The notes below the pieces were generated by a model that had not been told where the DNA came from, did no database searches, and saw nothing but the letters and a program-made list of their open reading frames with translations. Below, piece after piece: positions 23,609-32,970 of a DNA stretch of 64,000 bases; the stretch's first letter is position 1, and each line of letters starts with the position of its first letter. The position numbers were made by a program, and so were the translations under genes. The DNA is from Pseudomonas flavescens (GTDB taxonomy: Bacteria > Pseudomonadota > Gammaproteobacteria > Pseudomonadales > Pseudomonadaceae): positions 5,580,001 to 5,644,000 of the forward strand of contig NZ_JACBYV010000001.1 in NCBI RefSeq assembly GCF_013408425.1. Direction: 5' to 3'.

Positions 23609-25309
23609 TTAATCCTTGGTCACGCGGTTGACTTCCTCGAGGCTGGTAACGCCTTGCATGGCCTTCAGCAGGGCCGAGGTGCGCAGGTCGTTGAAGCCGT
23701 CTTTACGCATTTGCGTGGCAATGTCGATGGAGTTGCCTTCCTCCATGATAATCCGCTGCAGGCTTGGCGTGTTTTTAACTACTTCATAAATACCGACACG
23801 ACCTTTATAACCGCCCTTGCAATTTTCACACCCCACCGGCCCGTAGAGCTTGAAGGTTCCAAGCTTGTCTTCTGGGAAGCCCTCCTCCAGAAGCGCCTCA
23901 TTGGGAATCGGCACCTCTCTCTTGCAACTGCCGCAGAGCTTGCGAGCCAAGCGCTGGGCGATGATCAGGTTCACCGAGGTGGCGATGTTGAAGGAGGGAA
24001 CACCCATGTTGCGTAGCCGTGTCAGGGTTTCCGCTGCGCTATTGGTGTGCAGGGTCGACATCACCATATGACCGGTCTGTGCGGCTTTGATGGCGATAGA
24101 CGCCGTATCCAGGTCACGAATCTCACCAACCATGATGATATCCGGATCCTGGCGCAGGAATGCCCGCAGCGCCTGGGTGAAGTCCATCCCTTGTTTAGGG
24201 TTTACGTTTACCTGGTTGATGCCTTCCAAATTGATCTCCACCGGATCTTCGGCGGTAGAGATGTTTACGTCAGCAGTGTTGAGAATGTTCAGGCCTGTAT
24301 AGAGGGAGACGGTTTTGCCCGAGCCTGTGGGGCCTGTGACCAGAATCATCCCTTGGGGCTGCTTTAGCGCCGCCATGTAGAGGTCCTTTTGGGTTTCCTC
24401 GTAGCCCAGTGCATCGATGCCCATCTGGGCACTGCTGGGGTCGAGAATCCGCATTACAACTTTCTCCCCCCATAGGGTCGGGAGAGTGTTCACACGAAAG
24501 TCGATGGCCTTGCTCTTCGATATCTTCATCTTGATACGGCCATCCTGAGGCTTGCGCCGTTCGGAAATATCCAGCCCGGCCATTACCTTCAGGCGTGCAG
24601 CAATGCGCGGTGCTAGCTGGATAGGCGGGCGCGCCGTTTCATGGAGAATGCCGTCCGTACGGAAACGCACGCGGTAGCTTCTCTCGTAGGGTTCGAAGTG
24701 CAGGTCGGACGAGCCACCCTTGATTGCATCGAGCAGCATCTTGTTGACGAAGCGAACGACTGGAGCATCGTCAGCCTCCTGAGCCCCGTCGCCCCTTTTG
24801 TCATCATCCACCGATTCGGTTTCCAGCCCATCGAGATCGACATCACCCATGTCCTCCAGTCCGGTATGGCCCGTGTCGAAAAATTTCTCGATGGCATCGC
24901 CAAGTTTGTCGTCCTCCACCAGCAGAGCCTCGGTGGAAAGGCCAGTGCTGAACTGAATGTCGGTTACGGCTTGGTGGTTGGAGGGGTCGGAAATGCCGAC
25001 GAAAAGCTTGTTGCCCCGGCGCCATAAAGGGAGCGCGCGGTGTTGGCGTACAAGCTTCTCGCTAACCAGCTCCTTTGGCTGGCTATCTTTGTCCAGCGCC
25101 GACAGGTCGAAATAAGCGATGCCGAACTGGTCTGCGGTAAGCTCGGCCAGGGCTCTGCTTTTAACCAATTTGTTCTGCGCAAGATAATGCACTAGCGACA
25201 GCTTATTGCGCTTGGCTTGTGCTTGCGCTTGCTGAGCGGCTTTTTCATCTAGCAATTCAGCCAGCACCACTTGCTTGGCTAGGCCGGAAAGGGGAATGTT
25301 CTCGCTCAT
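23609..25309 (-). CDS. pilB: Type IV pilus assembly ATPase PilB
   Basis: Hexameric secretion ATPase powering pilus extension; 566 residues. N-terminal T2SSE_N/MshEN domain (about 1-150, may bind c-di-GMP), then Walker A ILVTGPTGSGKTVSLYTG, the Asp box TAEDPVEINLEGINQV, Walker B DPDIIMVGEIRDLDTA, His box TGHMVMSTLHTNSA and the tetracysteine zinc motif CGSCKREVPIP ... CENCKGG. Start 25309 (MSENIPLSG) is supported by GAGGTTCCC; the longer open frame upstream crosses the intergenic region. Divergent from pilA. Confidence 0.96.
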   Translation of the reverse strand: MSENIPLSGLAKQVVLAELLDEKAAQQAQAQAKRNKLSLVHYLAQNKLVKSRALAELTADQFGIAYFDLSALDKDSQPKELVSEKLVRQHRALPLWRRGNKLFVGISDPSNHQAVTDIQFSTGLSTEALLVEDDKLGDAIEKFFDTGHTGLEDMGDVDLDGLETESVDDDKRGDGAQEADDAPVVRFVNKMLLDAIKGGSSDLHFEPYERSYRVRFRTDGILHETARPPIQLAPRIAARLKVMAGLDISERRKPQDGRIKMKISKSKAIDFRVNTLPTLWGEKVVMRILDPSSAQMGIDALGYEETQKDLYMAALKQPQGMILVTGPTGSGKTVSLYTGLNILNTADVNISTAEDPVEINLEGINQVNVNPKQGMDFTQALRAFLRQDPDIIMVGEIRDLDTASIAIKAAQTGHMVMSTLHTNSAAETLTRLRNMGVPSFNIATSVNLIIAQRLARKLCGSCKREVPIPNEALLEEGFPEDKLGTFKLYGPVGCENCKGGYKGRVGIYEVVKNTPSLQRIIMEEGNSIDIATQMRKDGFNDLRTSALLKAMQGVTSLEEVNRVTKD

Positions 25310-25492
25310 GGGAACCTCATGCAATTCTTTGGATGCGTTATAGCGCAGATGCCAATTGCTGCCAAACGGCTGGTAGCGAACTGACGAAAAATGGCACAAG
25401 GTGAAAAAAATTAGCGGCTTTAGCCGATTCAAACTGGAGGACAGCTGATTTGACCTGCCTGAATTACCGCGAAAATTGTGCGAGTGGTTTTC

Positions 25493-25508
25493 TGGCACGA
25501 GAACTGCA
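25493..25508 (+). promoter_or_regulatory. Sigma-54 promoter of pilA
   Basis: TGGCACG (25493-25499), four bases, CTGCA (25504-25508): a near-consensus -24/-12 element with one mismatch in TTGCA. The pilA start lies about 45 bases downstream. In Pseudomonas pilA is transcribed by RpoN with PilR activation, so the site is expected here. Confidence 0.9.
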
Positions 25509-25553
25509 TTGCTTGTGTCAGGCTGTCTGCCTAACACTAACTCGGAGATTAAT

Positions 25554-25997
25554 ATGAAAGCTCAAATGCAGAAGGGTTTCACTCTCATTGAACTGATGAT
25601 CGTTGTTGCGATCATTGGTATTTTGGCTGCAATCGCTATTCCGGCCTATCAAGACTATGTTGCCAAGACTCAGGTAACTACCGGCCTGGCTGAAATTGCC
25701 GGCGCCAAGACTTCGTATGAGTCTGCAGTGAACGAGGGCAAAGCAGATGCCTTCTACACCGCTACTAATATGGGGCTCGCAGCAAGTACTGCACGTTGCA
25801 CTACTATCGGTGTGAATAGGCCTGTTGCTGGCGTCGCAAACAATGCGCTGACCTGTGCTTTGGCTGGAAATCCTGCCATCGCTGGCGCCAGCATTCAGTT
25901 GGGTCGTGCCGCTGATGGCGTTTGGACTTGCCGTGTTGTCAGTGCACCTACCTCGTTCAAAGACTCTTTCCTTCCAAGTGGTTGCACTAAATCGTAA
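25554..25997 (+). CDS. pilA: Major type IV pilin PilA
   Basis: Structural subunit of the type IV pilus, 147 residues. Short leader MKAQMQKG, PilD cut before Phe9 ([14 protein letters not shown]), with the glutamate at mature position 5, then the hydrophobic helix. Cysteines 82, 101, 126 and 144; Cys126-Cys144 would form the C-terminal disulphide loop (GVWTCRVVS ... LPSGCTKS). The last residue is a serine, the attachment point used by TfpO glycosyltransferases, and tfpO is the next gene. Expressed from the RpoN-type promoter at 25493; Shine-Dalgarno CGGAG. A terminator follows. Confidence 0.97.
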   Translation: MKAQMQKGFTLIELMIVVAIIGILAAIAIPAYQDYVAKTQVTTGLAEIAGAKTSYESAVNEGKADAFYTATNMGLAASTARCTTIGVNRPVAGVANNALTCALAGNPAIAGASIQLGRAADGVWTCRVVSAPTSFKDSFLPSGCTKS

Positions 25998-26018
25998 TAA
26001 ATTTTAGCTTTAGATTTT

Positions 26019-26052
26019 GGGGGCCTCTCTTCGGAGTTGGCCCTTTTTTTTT
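26019..26052 (+). terminator. pilA terminator with UUCG tetraloop
   Basis: GGGCC/GGCCC outer stem (26021-26025 with 26039-26043), inner CTC-TTCG-GAG (26027-26036) capped by the very stable UUCG loop, then nine T. It lies only 12 bases before the tfpO start, so it would set a high pilA to low tfpO ratio. Confidence 0.9.
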
Positions 26053-26063
26053 AGGATAAAAAA

Positions 26064-27452
26064 ATGAGTGTGTATCGCACGGTATTGTTCTTTGTTTTCA
26101 CGGTGTTTGCGGTATGCTTTTCGGCTACTTCAATTTTTATAATTTTTCCAGGGTATGGATGGCACGATCAGCAGCGTATTGGGCAAATTATACTGTGTGT
26201 TTTTTCTCTGGCGGTTATTTTCTCCACTCCTCGTTTGAAGGTGAGTCCCGGTTTGGTTGCTGCAGGGGGGGCGGTTTTTTTTCTGGGTATACTTTCATGC
26301 TTTAATTCTCGTTATCCTGTCTGGGCATTAATTGAGTGGGCGCGATATCTAGGTTTGTTTGGTGTGGTTTTGCTTGTTAGTTTTTTTTCTGTTAGTTTTT
26401 CTTTTCAGCGAGTATTGTTGCTTCTATCTGTTTGCGTTTCTGGTCTACATGTTTTTAATTTCTGGGTATCATATTTTTCTGCATTCTTAACGGGTATCAG
26501 GATTTTGGATGCCTCAGTAATGTTTAGTGGTTTCGCAAATCCGCGTTTTTTTGCGCAATTTCAGGTTATCGTTATTCCAATCATAGGTCTTTTTTTTGCA
26601 GAGGCTGTTAGGCGCGATCGTTTTTGGGTGACAGCACTTCTTGGTTTTATGCTCATTACGCAGTGGTGTCTAAGTTTTCTTTTGGGTGGGCGTGGGCTTT
26701 GGTTTAGTCTATTTATTTCCTATTTTAGTCTTGCTTTGATTGGTCGGCGTTTTATTGGTTTTTGTGCGGTGCAAGTCGGTTTTGTACTCTTAGGTTTTTT
26801 TGCGTTTTATTTTTTGTTTAAAGTGATCCCTCTTTTTTATGGCATGGAACCGGTTGAAAGTGAGGTGTTGCGTACAGGGTTATCTTCTCGGGAGACCATT
26901 TGGTTATTGGCATGGGAACTTTTCCTTGAAAGCCCATGGCTGGGTGTAGGGCCAATGCATTTTTCGGCTTTTTATAATCCAATAGCAGCGCATCCTCATC
27001 AGGCCATTCTTCAATGGCTATGTGAGTGGGGCGTGGCTGCTACGTTTATACTTTTGGTAATGTTCTTCAGGGGCGTAAAACGTGGGTTTCTAGCTCTTCG
27101 TTGCGACGGGGCTAGCCCTGTTGATGCGGCTTTGTGGACTACGCTTATTGGCGCTTTAGTCTTGGCTCAGGTTGATGGGGTTTTCGTAATGCCTTACTCA
27201 GAAACATGGATGGCAATAATGGCCGGAGTTGCAGTGGCGCGATGGCAGAAGGGCGGCCTGAGCAACGTTTCACTATTAAGGTTTTTTTGGTTGGGGGGCG
27301 GTGTATTTGCTATGGCTATACTCACATTTGTGCTTTTGGTTCAAGCCCCAGATGTTCCCCGCGCAGAGGAAAAATACTTGGATAAAAATGTCGTTGGGTG
27401 GGCGCCACGGTTCTGGCATCAGGGGTGGATACCCATGGACTTCGATCAATAG
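26064..27452 (+). CDS. tfpO: TfpO-type pilin O-oligosaccharyltransferase
   Basis: Polytopic membrane glycosyltransferase, 462 residues, with the Wzy_C/O-antigen ligase domain. TfpO (PilO) enzymes transfer an O-antigen repeat from undecaprenyl diphosphate to the C-terminal serine of PilA in the periplasm. About ten or eleven membrane segments; the periplasmic motif RTGLSSRETIWLLAWELF and AHPHQAILQWLCEWG are the catalytic-loop hallmarks. The C-terminal 35 residues are soluble. Strongly AT-rich with unlike codon use compared with the neighbours, suggesting horizontal exchange. Downstream of a terminator, so expression is by read-through. Confidence 0.9.
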   Translation: MSVYRTVLFFVFTVFAVCFSATSIFIIFPGYGWHDQQRIGQIILCVFSLAVIFSTPRLKVSPGLVAAGGAVFFLGILSCFNSRYPVWALIEWARYLGLFGVVLLVSFFSVSFSFQRVLLLLSVCVSGLHVFNFWVSYFSAFLTGIRILDASVMFSGFANPRFFAQFQVIVIPIIGLFFAEAVRRDRFWVTALLGFMLITQWCLSFLLGGRGLWFSLFISYFSLALIGRRFIGFCAVQVGFVLLGFFAFYFLFKVIPLFYGMEPVESEVLRTGLSSRETIWLLAWELFLESPWLGVGPMHFSAFYNPIAAHPHQAILQWLCEWGVAATFILLVMFFRGVKRGFLALRCDGASPVDAALWTTLIGALVLAQVDGVFVMPYSETWMAIMAGVAVARWQKGGLSNVSLLRFFWLGGGVFAMAILTFVLLVQAPDVPRAEEKYLDKNVVGWAPRFWHQGWIPMDFDQ

Positions 27453-27472
27453 GATTGCCAAGGGGGCGAAGT

Positions 27473-27884
27473 ATGTGTGCTTATAAAGGATTTGGTTTGG
27501 TTGGTGGTTGTAGTTGCTGTTGCTGCAGTTCTGGTTGCTATTTCTGTTCCTTCTTATAAAGATTATATTATTTCCGTTAATAAGCAGAGTTATCTGGTTG
27601 TCGCGCTTTGGTTGAAGGAGAGGTTTCAGGCGGTGTAACTTCGATTTCACTTTGAACTAGGCTGCGCTCAATCCAGTTCATTAGTTGTTGAGGAGCCACA
27701 AGTGGCTAGATTTTATGGGGATGGAGGTGTCGTGCTCGACGTGGTTATGGGAGGCGGTGCGAGTTCATCTCCAGCAGGCGTGATCATATCAATTCGTCGC
27801 GATAGTGCAGGAGCTTGGTCGTGCGTCATCGATGGTAGTTCAGCGCGCGGCTGGAAAGGTGATTGTCGGCCCTCTGATTGTTAG
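27473..27884 (+). pseudogene. Remnant of a second type IV pilin gene
   Basis: Intact start region: AAGGGGG Shine-Dalgarno, ATG 27473, then MCAYKGFGLV in one frame. About position 27500 the pilin sequence continues in another frame as LVVVVAVAAVLVAISVPSYK, DYIISVNKQS, meets TAA at 27636-27638, and goes on in that same frame to GAWSCVIDGSSARGWKGDC and RPSDC, a pilin-type C-terminal disulphide loop, ending at TAG 27882-27884. Restored length would be about 138 residues, the normal size of a pilin. The conserved Glu5 codon is missing, consistent with a 5-base slip between GTTG repeats. AT-rich like tfpO. Related in position to second pilins of other Pseudomonas; function lost. Confidence 0.85.
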
Positions 27885-28199
27885 GTGATGATTTTTTAGA
27901 TGCTCCATGTAGGGGTTGAGAGAAAAATTTGTGAGATGTGTTGTTTCTATTTAATGGTTTCTGTAAGTTTAGGGGCATGGTTTTGATCTCATGTTGTTTT
28001 GGCGATTAACTATAGTTTGTGTGATGAGTTTTTATCTGCGAGTCGCCTATTTAGCCTTAAGTTGAGTATGGTGTTTTCCGGCTGCTCTCCGTGTCGGTAG
28101 ACGGAACTAAATAATATTTTGTCCGTTCCATTAAATGGGCCTGTCCGATATTTGCATGATTTCGGTTTCCGGCGCGAAAAGTTCAGGCGGAGAGCCATC
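27885..28199. other. AT-rich gene-free spacer
   Basis: 315 bases, AT-rich up to about 28100 and then back to normal composition before the glucose dehydrogenase gene. No gene or tRNA is present. The composition step at about 28100 marks the right boundary of the AT-rich pilin locus. Confidence 0.5.
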
Positions 28200-30596
28200 A
28201 TGATTAAAAACGACTACTGTCCTCTACCCATCACCCTCACAACCTTGGCGATACTTCTGCTTGCTCTGCTGATGGTCGTCGGCGGTTGCTATCTCGCCTT
28301 TCTGGGTGGCTCCTGGTACTACCTTGTGGCAGGCATTGGTTTGCTGGTGGTAGCAGCCCTTTTGTTCGCCCGGCGCAGGGCGGCTATTGGTCTTTATGGT
28401 GTGTTGCTTCTCGGGACGCTGGCCTGGACCTTTTATGAGGTTCGCTTCGATTGGTGGCAGCTGGCGCCGCGGATCGATCTGTGGTGCATTCTGGGCCTCT
28501 GGCTACTCCTGCCCTTCGTTAATCGCAGTGTCGGCATTCGGCCAGTCTGGCGTGATGGCGCCAGCGGGATTTTGGGGCTTGGCGTGCTGGCCGGTGCGTT
28601 GATGGCAGGCTATTCCCTGACGCAGGACTACCACTCCATCAAGGGTGAATTCAGCGACGCGCAGATGCAGGGGGGCACTCCGCGGGGCCACGCCGAGCGT
28701 TCGCAAAGCGAATGGCCGGCCTACGGTGGTTCGAAGCAGGGTGACCGCTATTCGACGGCGGATCTGATCACCCCAGCGAATGCCGGCAAGTTGGAGAAGG
28801 CCTGGGAGTTTCACACGGGTGATCTGCCTGGGCCCGGTGATCCCAGCGAGCTGACCAATCAGGTCACCCCGCTGAAGGTCGGTGGCAAATTGTTCATCTG
28901 CACGCCTCACAGTGTGGCCATTGCGCTGGATGCCGACACGGGGGAGGAGCGCTGGCGTTTCGATCCCAGCATCAATCGAGACGCCGAGTACTACCAGCAC
29001 ATGACTTGCCGCGGGCTGGCCTATCATGAGGGCAAGAGAACCTCTGCGGCTGTCGAGCAGGTGGATCAGCCTGCCGCGCGCTGCGAGCGTCGCCTGTTCC
29101 TGCCTACCAATGACGGCACGCTGGTTGCGCTGGATGTCGAGGATGGCCAGCCCTGCGAGGACTTTGGCGATGCCGGTACGGTCGATCTGAAGGCGGGCCT
29201 GGGAGAGGGCGCGCTTGGCGTCTATCTGCCTACCTCTCCGCCAGTGGTCACCGAGAAGTTGGTGATCGTCGGCGGCTCCATCACCGATAACGGTTCGGTG
29301 GACTCTCCCGGTGGTGTCATCCGCGCCTACGATGTGAAGACCGGCGAGCTGGTATGGAATTTCGATCCGGGTAATCCGGAGGCCACCGAACCGCTGGCGC
29401 CAGGCGAGACTTACGTACGCAGCACGCCCAACTCCTGGACCATCGCCACCGCCGACGAGGCGCTGGGGCTGGTCTACATCCCTACGGGCAACCAGACCCC
29501 GGACCAATGGTCGATTCCTCGGACGGAATTGTCCGAGCGTTTCATCGCCAGTCTGCTGGCGCTGGATCTGGCCACTGGCAAAGTGCGCTGGGAGTTCAAG
29601 ACCGTGCACCATGACCTATGGGATCGCGACCTGCCTTCTCAGCCTACGCTGGTCGATATCGACGGCCCGCAGGGCAGGGTGCCGGCGATTATCCAGGCGA
29701 CCAAGCGCGGCGACCTCTATGTGCTCGATCGTCGCACGGGTGAGCCCATCGTGCCTGTCAACGAAGTCGCGGTTCCGCAAGGCACCGATTATGGCGACTC
29801 CACGGCGCCAACTCAGCCGGCGTCCGCGCTCAGCTATGCGCCTGAGCAGCCACTGCGCGAGCGCGACATGTGGGGCGGCACGCCGCTGGATCAGATGATG
29901 TGCCGTATCCAGTTCCGCAAACTGCATTACGAGGGTGACTACACGGCACCCTCCCAGCAGGGATCGCTGATCTATCCGGGCAACGTCGGGGTTTTCAACT
30001 GGCCATCCGTGGCGGTCGATCCAGATCGGCAACTGTTGTTCGGAGCACCGAACTACCTGGCCTTCATCTCGCAAATGGTCAAGCGTAGCGAGGTCGAAAT
30101 CGAGGAGCGCCGCGGTGGTGGTGAAACCGGCCTGCAGCCCAACCTGGGTGCGCCCTACATGGTGCGTCTGGAGCCTTTCCTGTCGGTGCTCGGCCTGCCC
30201 TGCCAGTCGCCGCCCTGGGGTTACGTGACGGCTGTCGACCTTCGCAGCATGAAGAAAGTATGGATGCACAAGAATGGCACCAGTCGCGACAGTGCTCCGC
30301 TGGGGCTGCCATTCCCGGTCGGCACACCGGCGCTGGGAGGCCCGATCGTCACTGCCGGCGGGGTGGCCTTCATGAGCGGTTCACTGGACTACTACCTGCG
30401 TGCGTACGATCTGCGAACCGGCAAGGAGCTCTGGAAGGGCCGCCTACCCGCAGGCGGTCAGGCCACGCCCATGACCTACGTCTCGGAGAAGTCCGGTAGG
30501 CAGTTCGTCGTGCAGATGGCTGGCGGGCACGGCTCGTTCGGCACCAGGATCGGTGATTCGGTCATCGCCTGGAGCTTGCCGGAGGATAAGCGATAG
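28200..30596 (+). CDS. gcd: Membrane-bound PQQ-dependent glucose dehydrogenase
   Basis: Oxidises D-glucose to gluconate on the periplasmic side, passing electrons to ubiquinone. 798 residues, normal for mGDH. Five N-terminal membrane segments (about residues 12-130), then a long periplasmic eight-bladed propeller (WPAYGGSKQGDRYSTADLIT; FETPLKVGGKLFICTPHS-like TPLKVGGKLFICTPH; WDRDLPSQPTLVDI; WGYVTAVDLRSMKKVWMHK). Start ATG 28200 is preceded by CGGAGAG; the upstream 27 codons that stay open lack a start context. No pqq biosynthesis genes lie in the window. Confidence 0.95.
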   Translation: MIKNDYCPLPITLTTLAILLLALLMVVGGCYLAFLGGSWYYLVAGIGLLVVAALLFARRRAAIGLYGVLLLGTLAWTFYEVRFDWWQLAPRIDLWCILGLWLLLPFVNRSVGIRPVWRDGASGILGLGVLAGALMAGYSLTQDYHSIKGEFSDAQMQGGTPRGHAERSQSEWPAYGGSKQGDRYSTADLITPANAGKLEKAWEFHTGDLPGPGDPSELTNQVTPLKVGGKLFICTPHSVAIALDADTGEERWRFDPSINRDAEYYQHMTCRGLAYHEGKRTSAAVEQVDQPAARCERRLFLPTNDGTLVALDVEDGQPCEDFGDAGTVDLKAGLGEGALGVYLPTSPPVVTEKLVIVGGSITDNGSVDSPGGVIRAYDVKTGELVWNFDPGNPEATEPLAPGETYVRSTPNSWTIATADEALGLVYIPTGNQTPDQWSIPRTELSERFIASLLALDLATGKVRWEFKTVHHDLWDRDLPSQPTLVDIDGPQGRVPAIIQATKRGDLYVLDRRTGEPIVPVNEVAVPQGTDYGDSTAPTQPASALSYAPEQPLRERDMWGGTPLDQMMCRIQFRKLHYEGDYTAPSQQGSLIYPGNVGVFNWPSVAVDPDRQLLFGAPNYLAFISQMVKRSEVEIEERRGGGETGLQPNLGAPYMVRLEPFLSVLGLPCQSPPWGYVTAVDLRSMKKVWMHKNGTSRDSAPLGLPFPVGTPALGGPIVTAGGVAFMSGSLDYYLRAYDLRTGKELWKGRLPAGGQATPMTYVSEKSGRQFVVQMAGGHGSFGTRIGDSVIAWSLPEDKR

Positions 30597-30703
30597 ACGA
30601 TGGCAGCGGTACGGCGAGGTGAGCGTAGGGTGGGTGACGCTTTTTTCGTCCATCTCAGGTGCCGCGGAACCCATAGGCCGGCGTTTGGCGCAGCCTGACG
30701 CGC

Positions 30704-30735
30704 AAAAAAGAACCGGCCTACTGGCCGGTTCTTTT
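30704..30735. terminator. Bidirectional intrinsic terminator between gcd and prfC
   Basis: Perfect 9-bp stem GAACCGGCC/GGCCGGTTC with loop TACT; an A run on the left and a T run on the right give terminator tails on both strands. It separates the converging gcd and prfC genes. Confidence 0.9.
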
Positions 30736-30760
30736 CATCCTGACTTCACATCCGCGCCAA

Positions 30761-32344
30761 TCAATGATGTTCGCGTGTCGCCCTGAATTTCACATCCGGC
30801 CAGCGCTCTTCCATCAGGCTCAGGTTGACGCGAGTCGGCGCCAGGTAGGTGAGGTGGCCGCCGCCGTCGAGGGCGAGGTTTTCCACGGCCTTGTTGGAGA
30901 ATTCCTCGAGCTTCTTCTTGTCGCTGCAGTCGATCCAGCGCGCAGACCAGACGGTGATCGGCTCGTAGCCGCACTCGACCTTGTATTCCTCCTTCAGGCG
31001 GCTGGCGACCACGTCGAACTGCAGCACACCGACGGCGCCGAGGATAATGTCGTTGCTGCGCTCGGGGAAGAACACCTGGGTGGCGCCTTCTTCGGCGAGC
31101 TGTTGCAGGCCCTGACGCAGTTGCTTGGACTTGAGTGGGTCCTTCAGGCGCACACGGCGAAACAGTTCCGGAGCGAAGTGCGGGATGCCGGTGAAGCCCA
31201 GTGCCTCGCCTTCGCTGAAGGTGTCGCCGATCTGGATGGTGCCGTGGTTGTGCAGGCCGATGATGTCGCCAGCCCAGGCCTCTTCGAGCATTTCCCGCTC
31301 GGAAGAGAAGAAGGTCAGGGCGTCGCCGATGCGCACGTCCTTGCCGGTACGCACGTGGCGCATCTTCATGCCTTTCTCGTACTTGCCCGAGCAGATGCGC
31401 ATGAAGGCGATGCGGTCGCGGTGCTTGGGGTCCATGTTCGCCTGGATCTTGAACACGAAACCGGTGAATTTCTCTTCCACCGGCTCCACCGTGCGCTCGT
31501 GGGCGACGCGGGCCAGCGGGCGCGGCGCCCAGTCGACCACGGCGTCGAGCACATGGTCGACGCCGAAGTTGCCCAGCGCGGTACCGAAGAATACCGGGGT
31601 CAGTTGGCCGCTGAGGAACTCTTCCTGGTTGAACTCGTGACAGGCGCCCTGCACCAGTTCGAGTTGCTCGACGAAGCGATCGTACTCGTCACCCAGGTGA
31701 GCGCGGGCTTCGTCGGAGTCGAGTTTTTCGATGATCTTGGTCGCGGTGCGCTCGTGGCCATGGCCAGGCGTGTAGACGATGATGTAGTCGTCGGCGAGGT
31801 GGTAAACGCCTTTGAAGTCGCGGTAGCAACCGATCGGCCAGGTAATCGGCGCAGCCTTGATCTTCAGCACCGCCTCGATCTCGTCGAGCAGCTCGATCGG
31901 GTCACGGATGTCACGGTCCAGCTTGTTGATGAAGCTGACGATCGGCGTGTCGCGCAGTCGGCAGACGTCCATCAGGGCGATGGTGCGCGGCTCCACGCCT
32001 TTACCGCCGTCGAGCACCATCAGCGCCGAGTCCACCGCCGTCAGGGTACGGTAGGTGTCCTCGGAGAAGTCTTCGTGGCCGGGGGTGTCGAGCAGGTTGA
32101 CCATGTGCTCGCGGTAGGGGAACTGCATCACCGAGGTGGTGATGGAAATCCCGCGCTGCTTCTCCATCTCCATCCAGTCGGAGGTCGCATGGCGGTCCGA
32201 TTTACGCGACTTGACCGTACCGGCCACGGCGATTGCCTGCCCCATCAGCAGCAGCTTCTCGGTGATGGTGGTTTTACCGGCGTCGGGGTGCGAGATGATG
32301 GCGAAAGTACGGCGCTTGGCGACTTCGGCGGCCTGAGTGGTCAT
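30761..32344 (-). CDS. prfC: Peptide chain release factor 3
   Basis: GTPase that recycles RF1/RF2 after peptide release and aids post-peptidyl-transfer quality control. 527 residues, exactly the usual length. G motifs: SHPDAGKTT (G1), [13 protein letters not shown] (G3), NKLDRD (G4). The C-terminal domain contains FEVVASRL-type [13 protein letters not shown]. Start 32344 ([14 protein letters not shown]) fits the family; the longer frame upstream is unsupported. Confidence 0.97.
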   Translation of the reverse strand: MTTQAAEVAKRRTFAIISHPDAGKTTITEKLLLMGQAIAVAGTVKSRKSDRHATSDWMEMEKQRGISITTSVMQFPYREHMVNLLDTPGHEDFSEDTYRTLTAVDSALMVLDGGKGVEPRTIALMDVCRLRDTPIVSFINKLDRDIRDPIELLDEIEAVLKIKAAPITWPIGCYRDFKGVYHLADDYIIVYTPGHGHERTATKIIEKLDSDEARAHLGDEYDRFVEQLELVQGACHEFNQEEFLSGQLTPVFFGTALGNFGVDHVLDAVVDWAPRPLARVAHERTVEPVEEKFTGFVFKIQANMDPKHRDRIAFMRICSGKYEKGMKMRHVRTGKDVRIGDALTFFSSEREMLEEAWAGDIIGLHNHGTIQIGDTFSEGEALGFTGIPHFAPELFRRVRLKDPLKSKQLRQGLQQLAEEGATQVFFPERSNDIILGAVGVLQFDVVASRLKEEYKVECGYEPITVWSARWIDCSDKKKLEEFSNKAVENLALDGGGHLTYLAPTRVNLSLMEERWPDVKFRATREHH

Positions 32345-32520
32345 GGATGCGTGCCTGCTTGAAAGCGTTGGCGGGCCCGTGGGCCCGGAAAAATGCGCGA
32401 TTATAGCGGTAAATGCTGCGGCGCTGGGGCATCTCCTGTCAGCCACGGATCGCCTCCCGGGTGTCGAGAGGTAGCCGTTGTCGGTAGGATCACACCCCTT
32501 GTTCAGGTTAGAGGTCTCTC

Positions 32521-32958
32521 ATGGCCGTCTTGTTTTTGCGCAGCATCATGGTTGGCGCCCTCGTGCTTGTCTCCTCGGCGGCCCTTGCGCAGTTACCCGA
32601 GTGTCGCGTCGACTTCCCCAATGGCTCCACGCTGGGCTTGCCGCTCGCTGCCACGGCCGAGGCGCGTACGCTGGGGTTGTCCGCCCGTGACGACATCGGC
32701 AGCGGCATGCTCTTCGCCTGGCCGGAGGAAGGGATTCGCGAGCTGTGGATGAAAGACACCCGCGTGGCACTCTCGGCGGCCTTCATCGATGCTCGCGGCA
32801 TGGTGCGCAGAGTGGTCGATATGCAGCCCTACAGCCTGCAGCGGCATGGCTCGAAGGAGCCGGTGCGCTACATCGTCGAGGTGGGCAAGGGCGGCTTCGA
32901 TGCACTTGGTGTTGTGGTTGGGAGTCGCGTCAGGATCGACTGCGCAGATTCCGGATAA
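32521..32958 (+). CDS. DUF192 family secreted protein
   Basis: Periplasmic protein of 145 residues, signal peptide at the N-terminus (hydrophobic to about residue 23, AALAQ). The DUF192 body has EARTLGLSARDDIGSGMLF, the aromatic-metal-like motif FAWPEEGIRELWMKDTRVAL and KYIVEVGKGGFDALG-like YIVEVGKGGFDALGV. DUF192 has no firmly assigned function. Shine-Dalgarno GAGG lies before ATG 32521. It is separated from ribA by a REPIN-like pair. Confidence 0.88.
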   Translation: MAVLFLRSIMVGALVLVSSAALAQLPECRVDFPNGSTLGLPLAATAEARTLGLSARDDIGSGMLFAWPEEGIRELWMKDTRVALSAAFIDARGMVRRVVDMQPYSLQRHGSKEPVRYIVEVGKGGFDALGVVVGSRVRIDCADSG

Positions 32959-32970
32959 AGGCAGCCTAAC

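Noticed and set aside
27702..27884. Separate 60-codon gene
   Set aside because: It is the C-terminal piece of the broken pilin, in frame with the upstream hydrophobic part across one TAA.
30764..32362. 532-codon antisense frame in prfC
   Set aside because: Shadow frame typical of GC-rich coding DNA; translation is H/V/D/Q-rich without domain.
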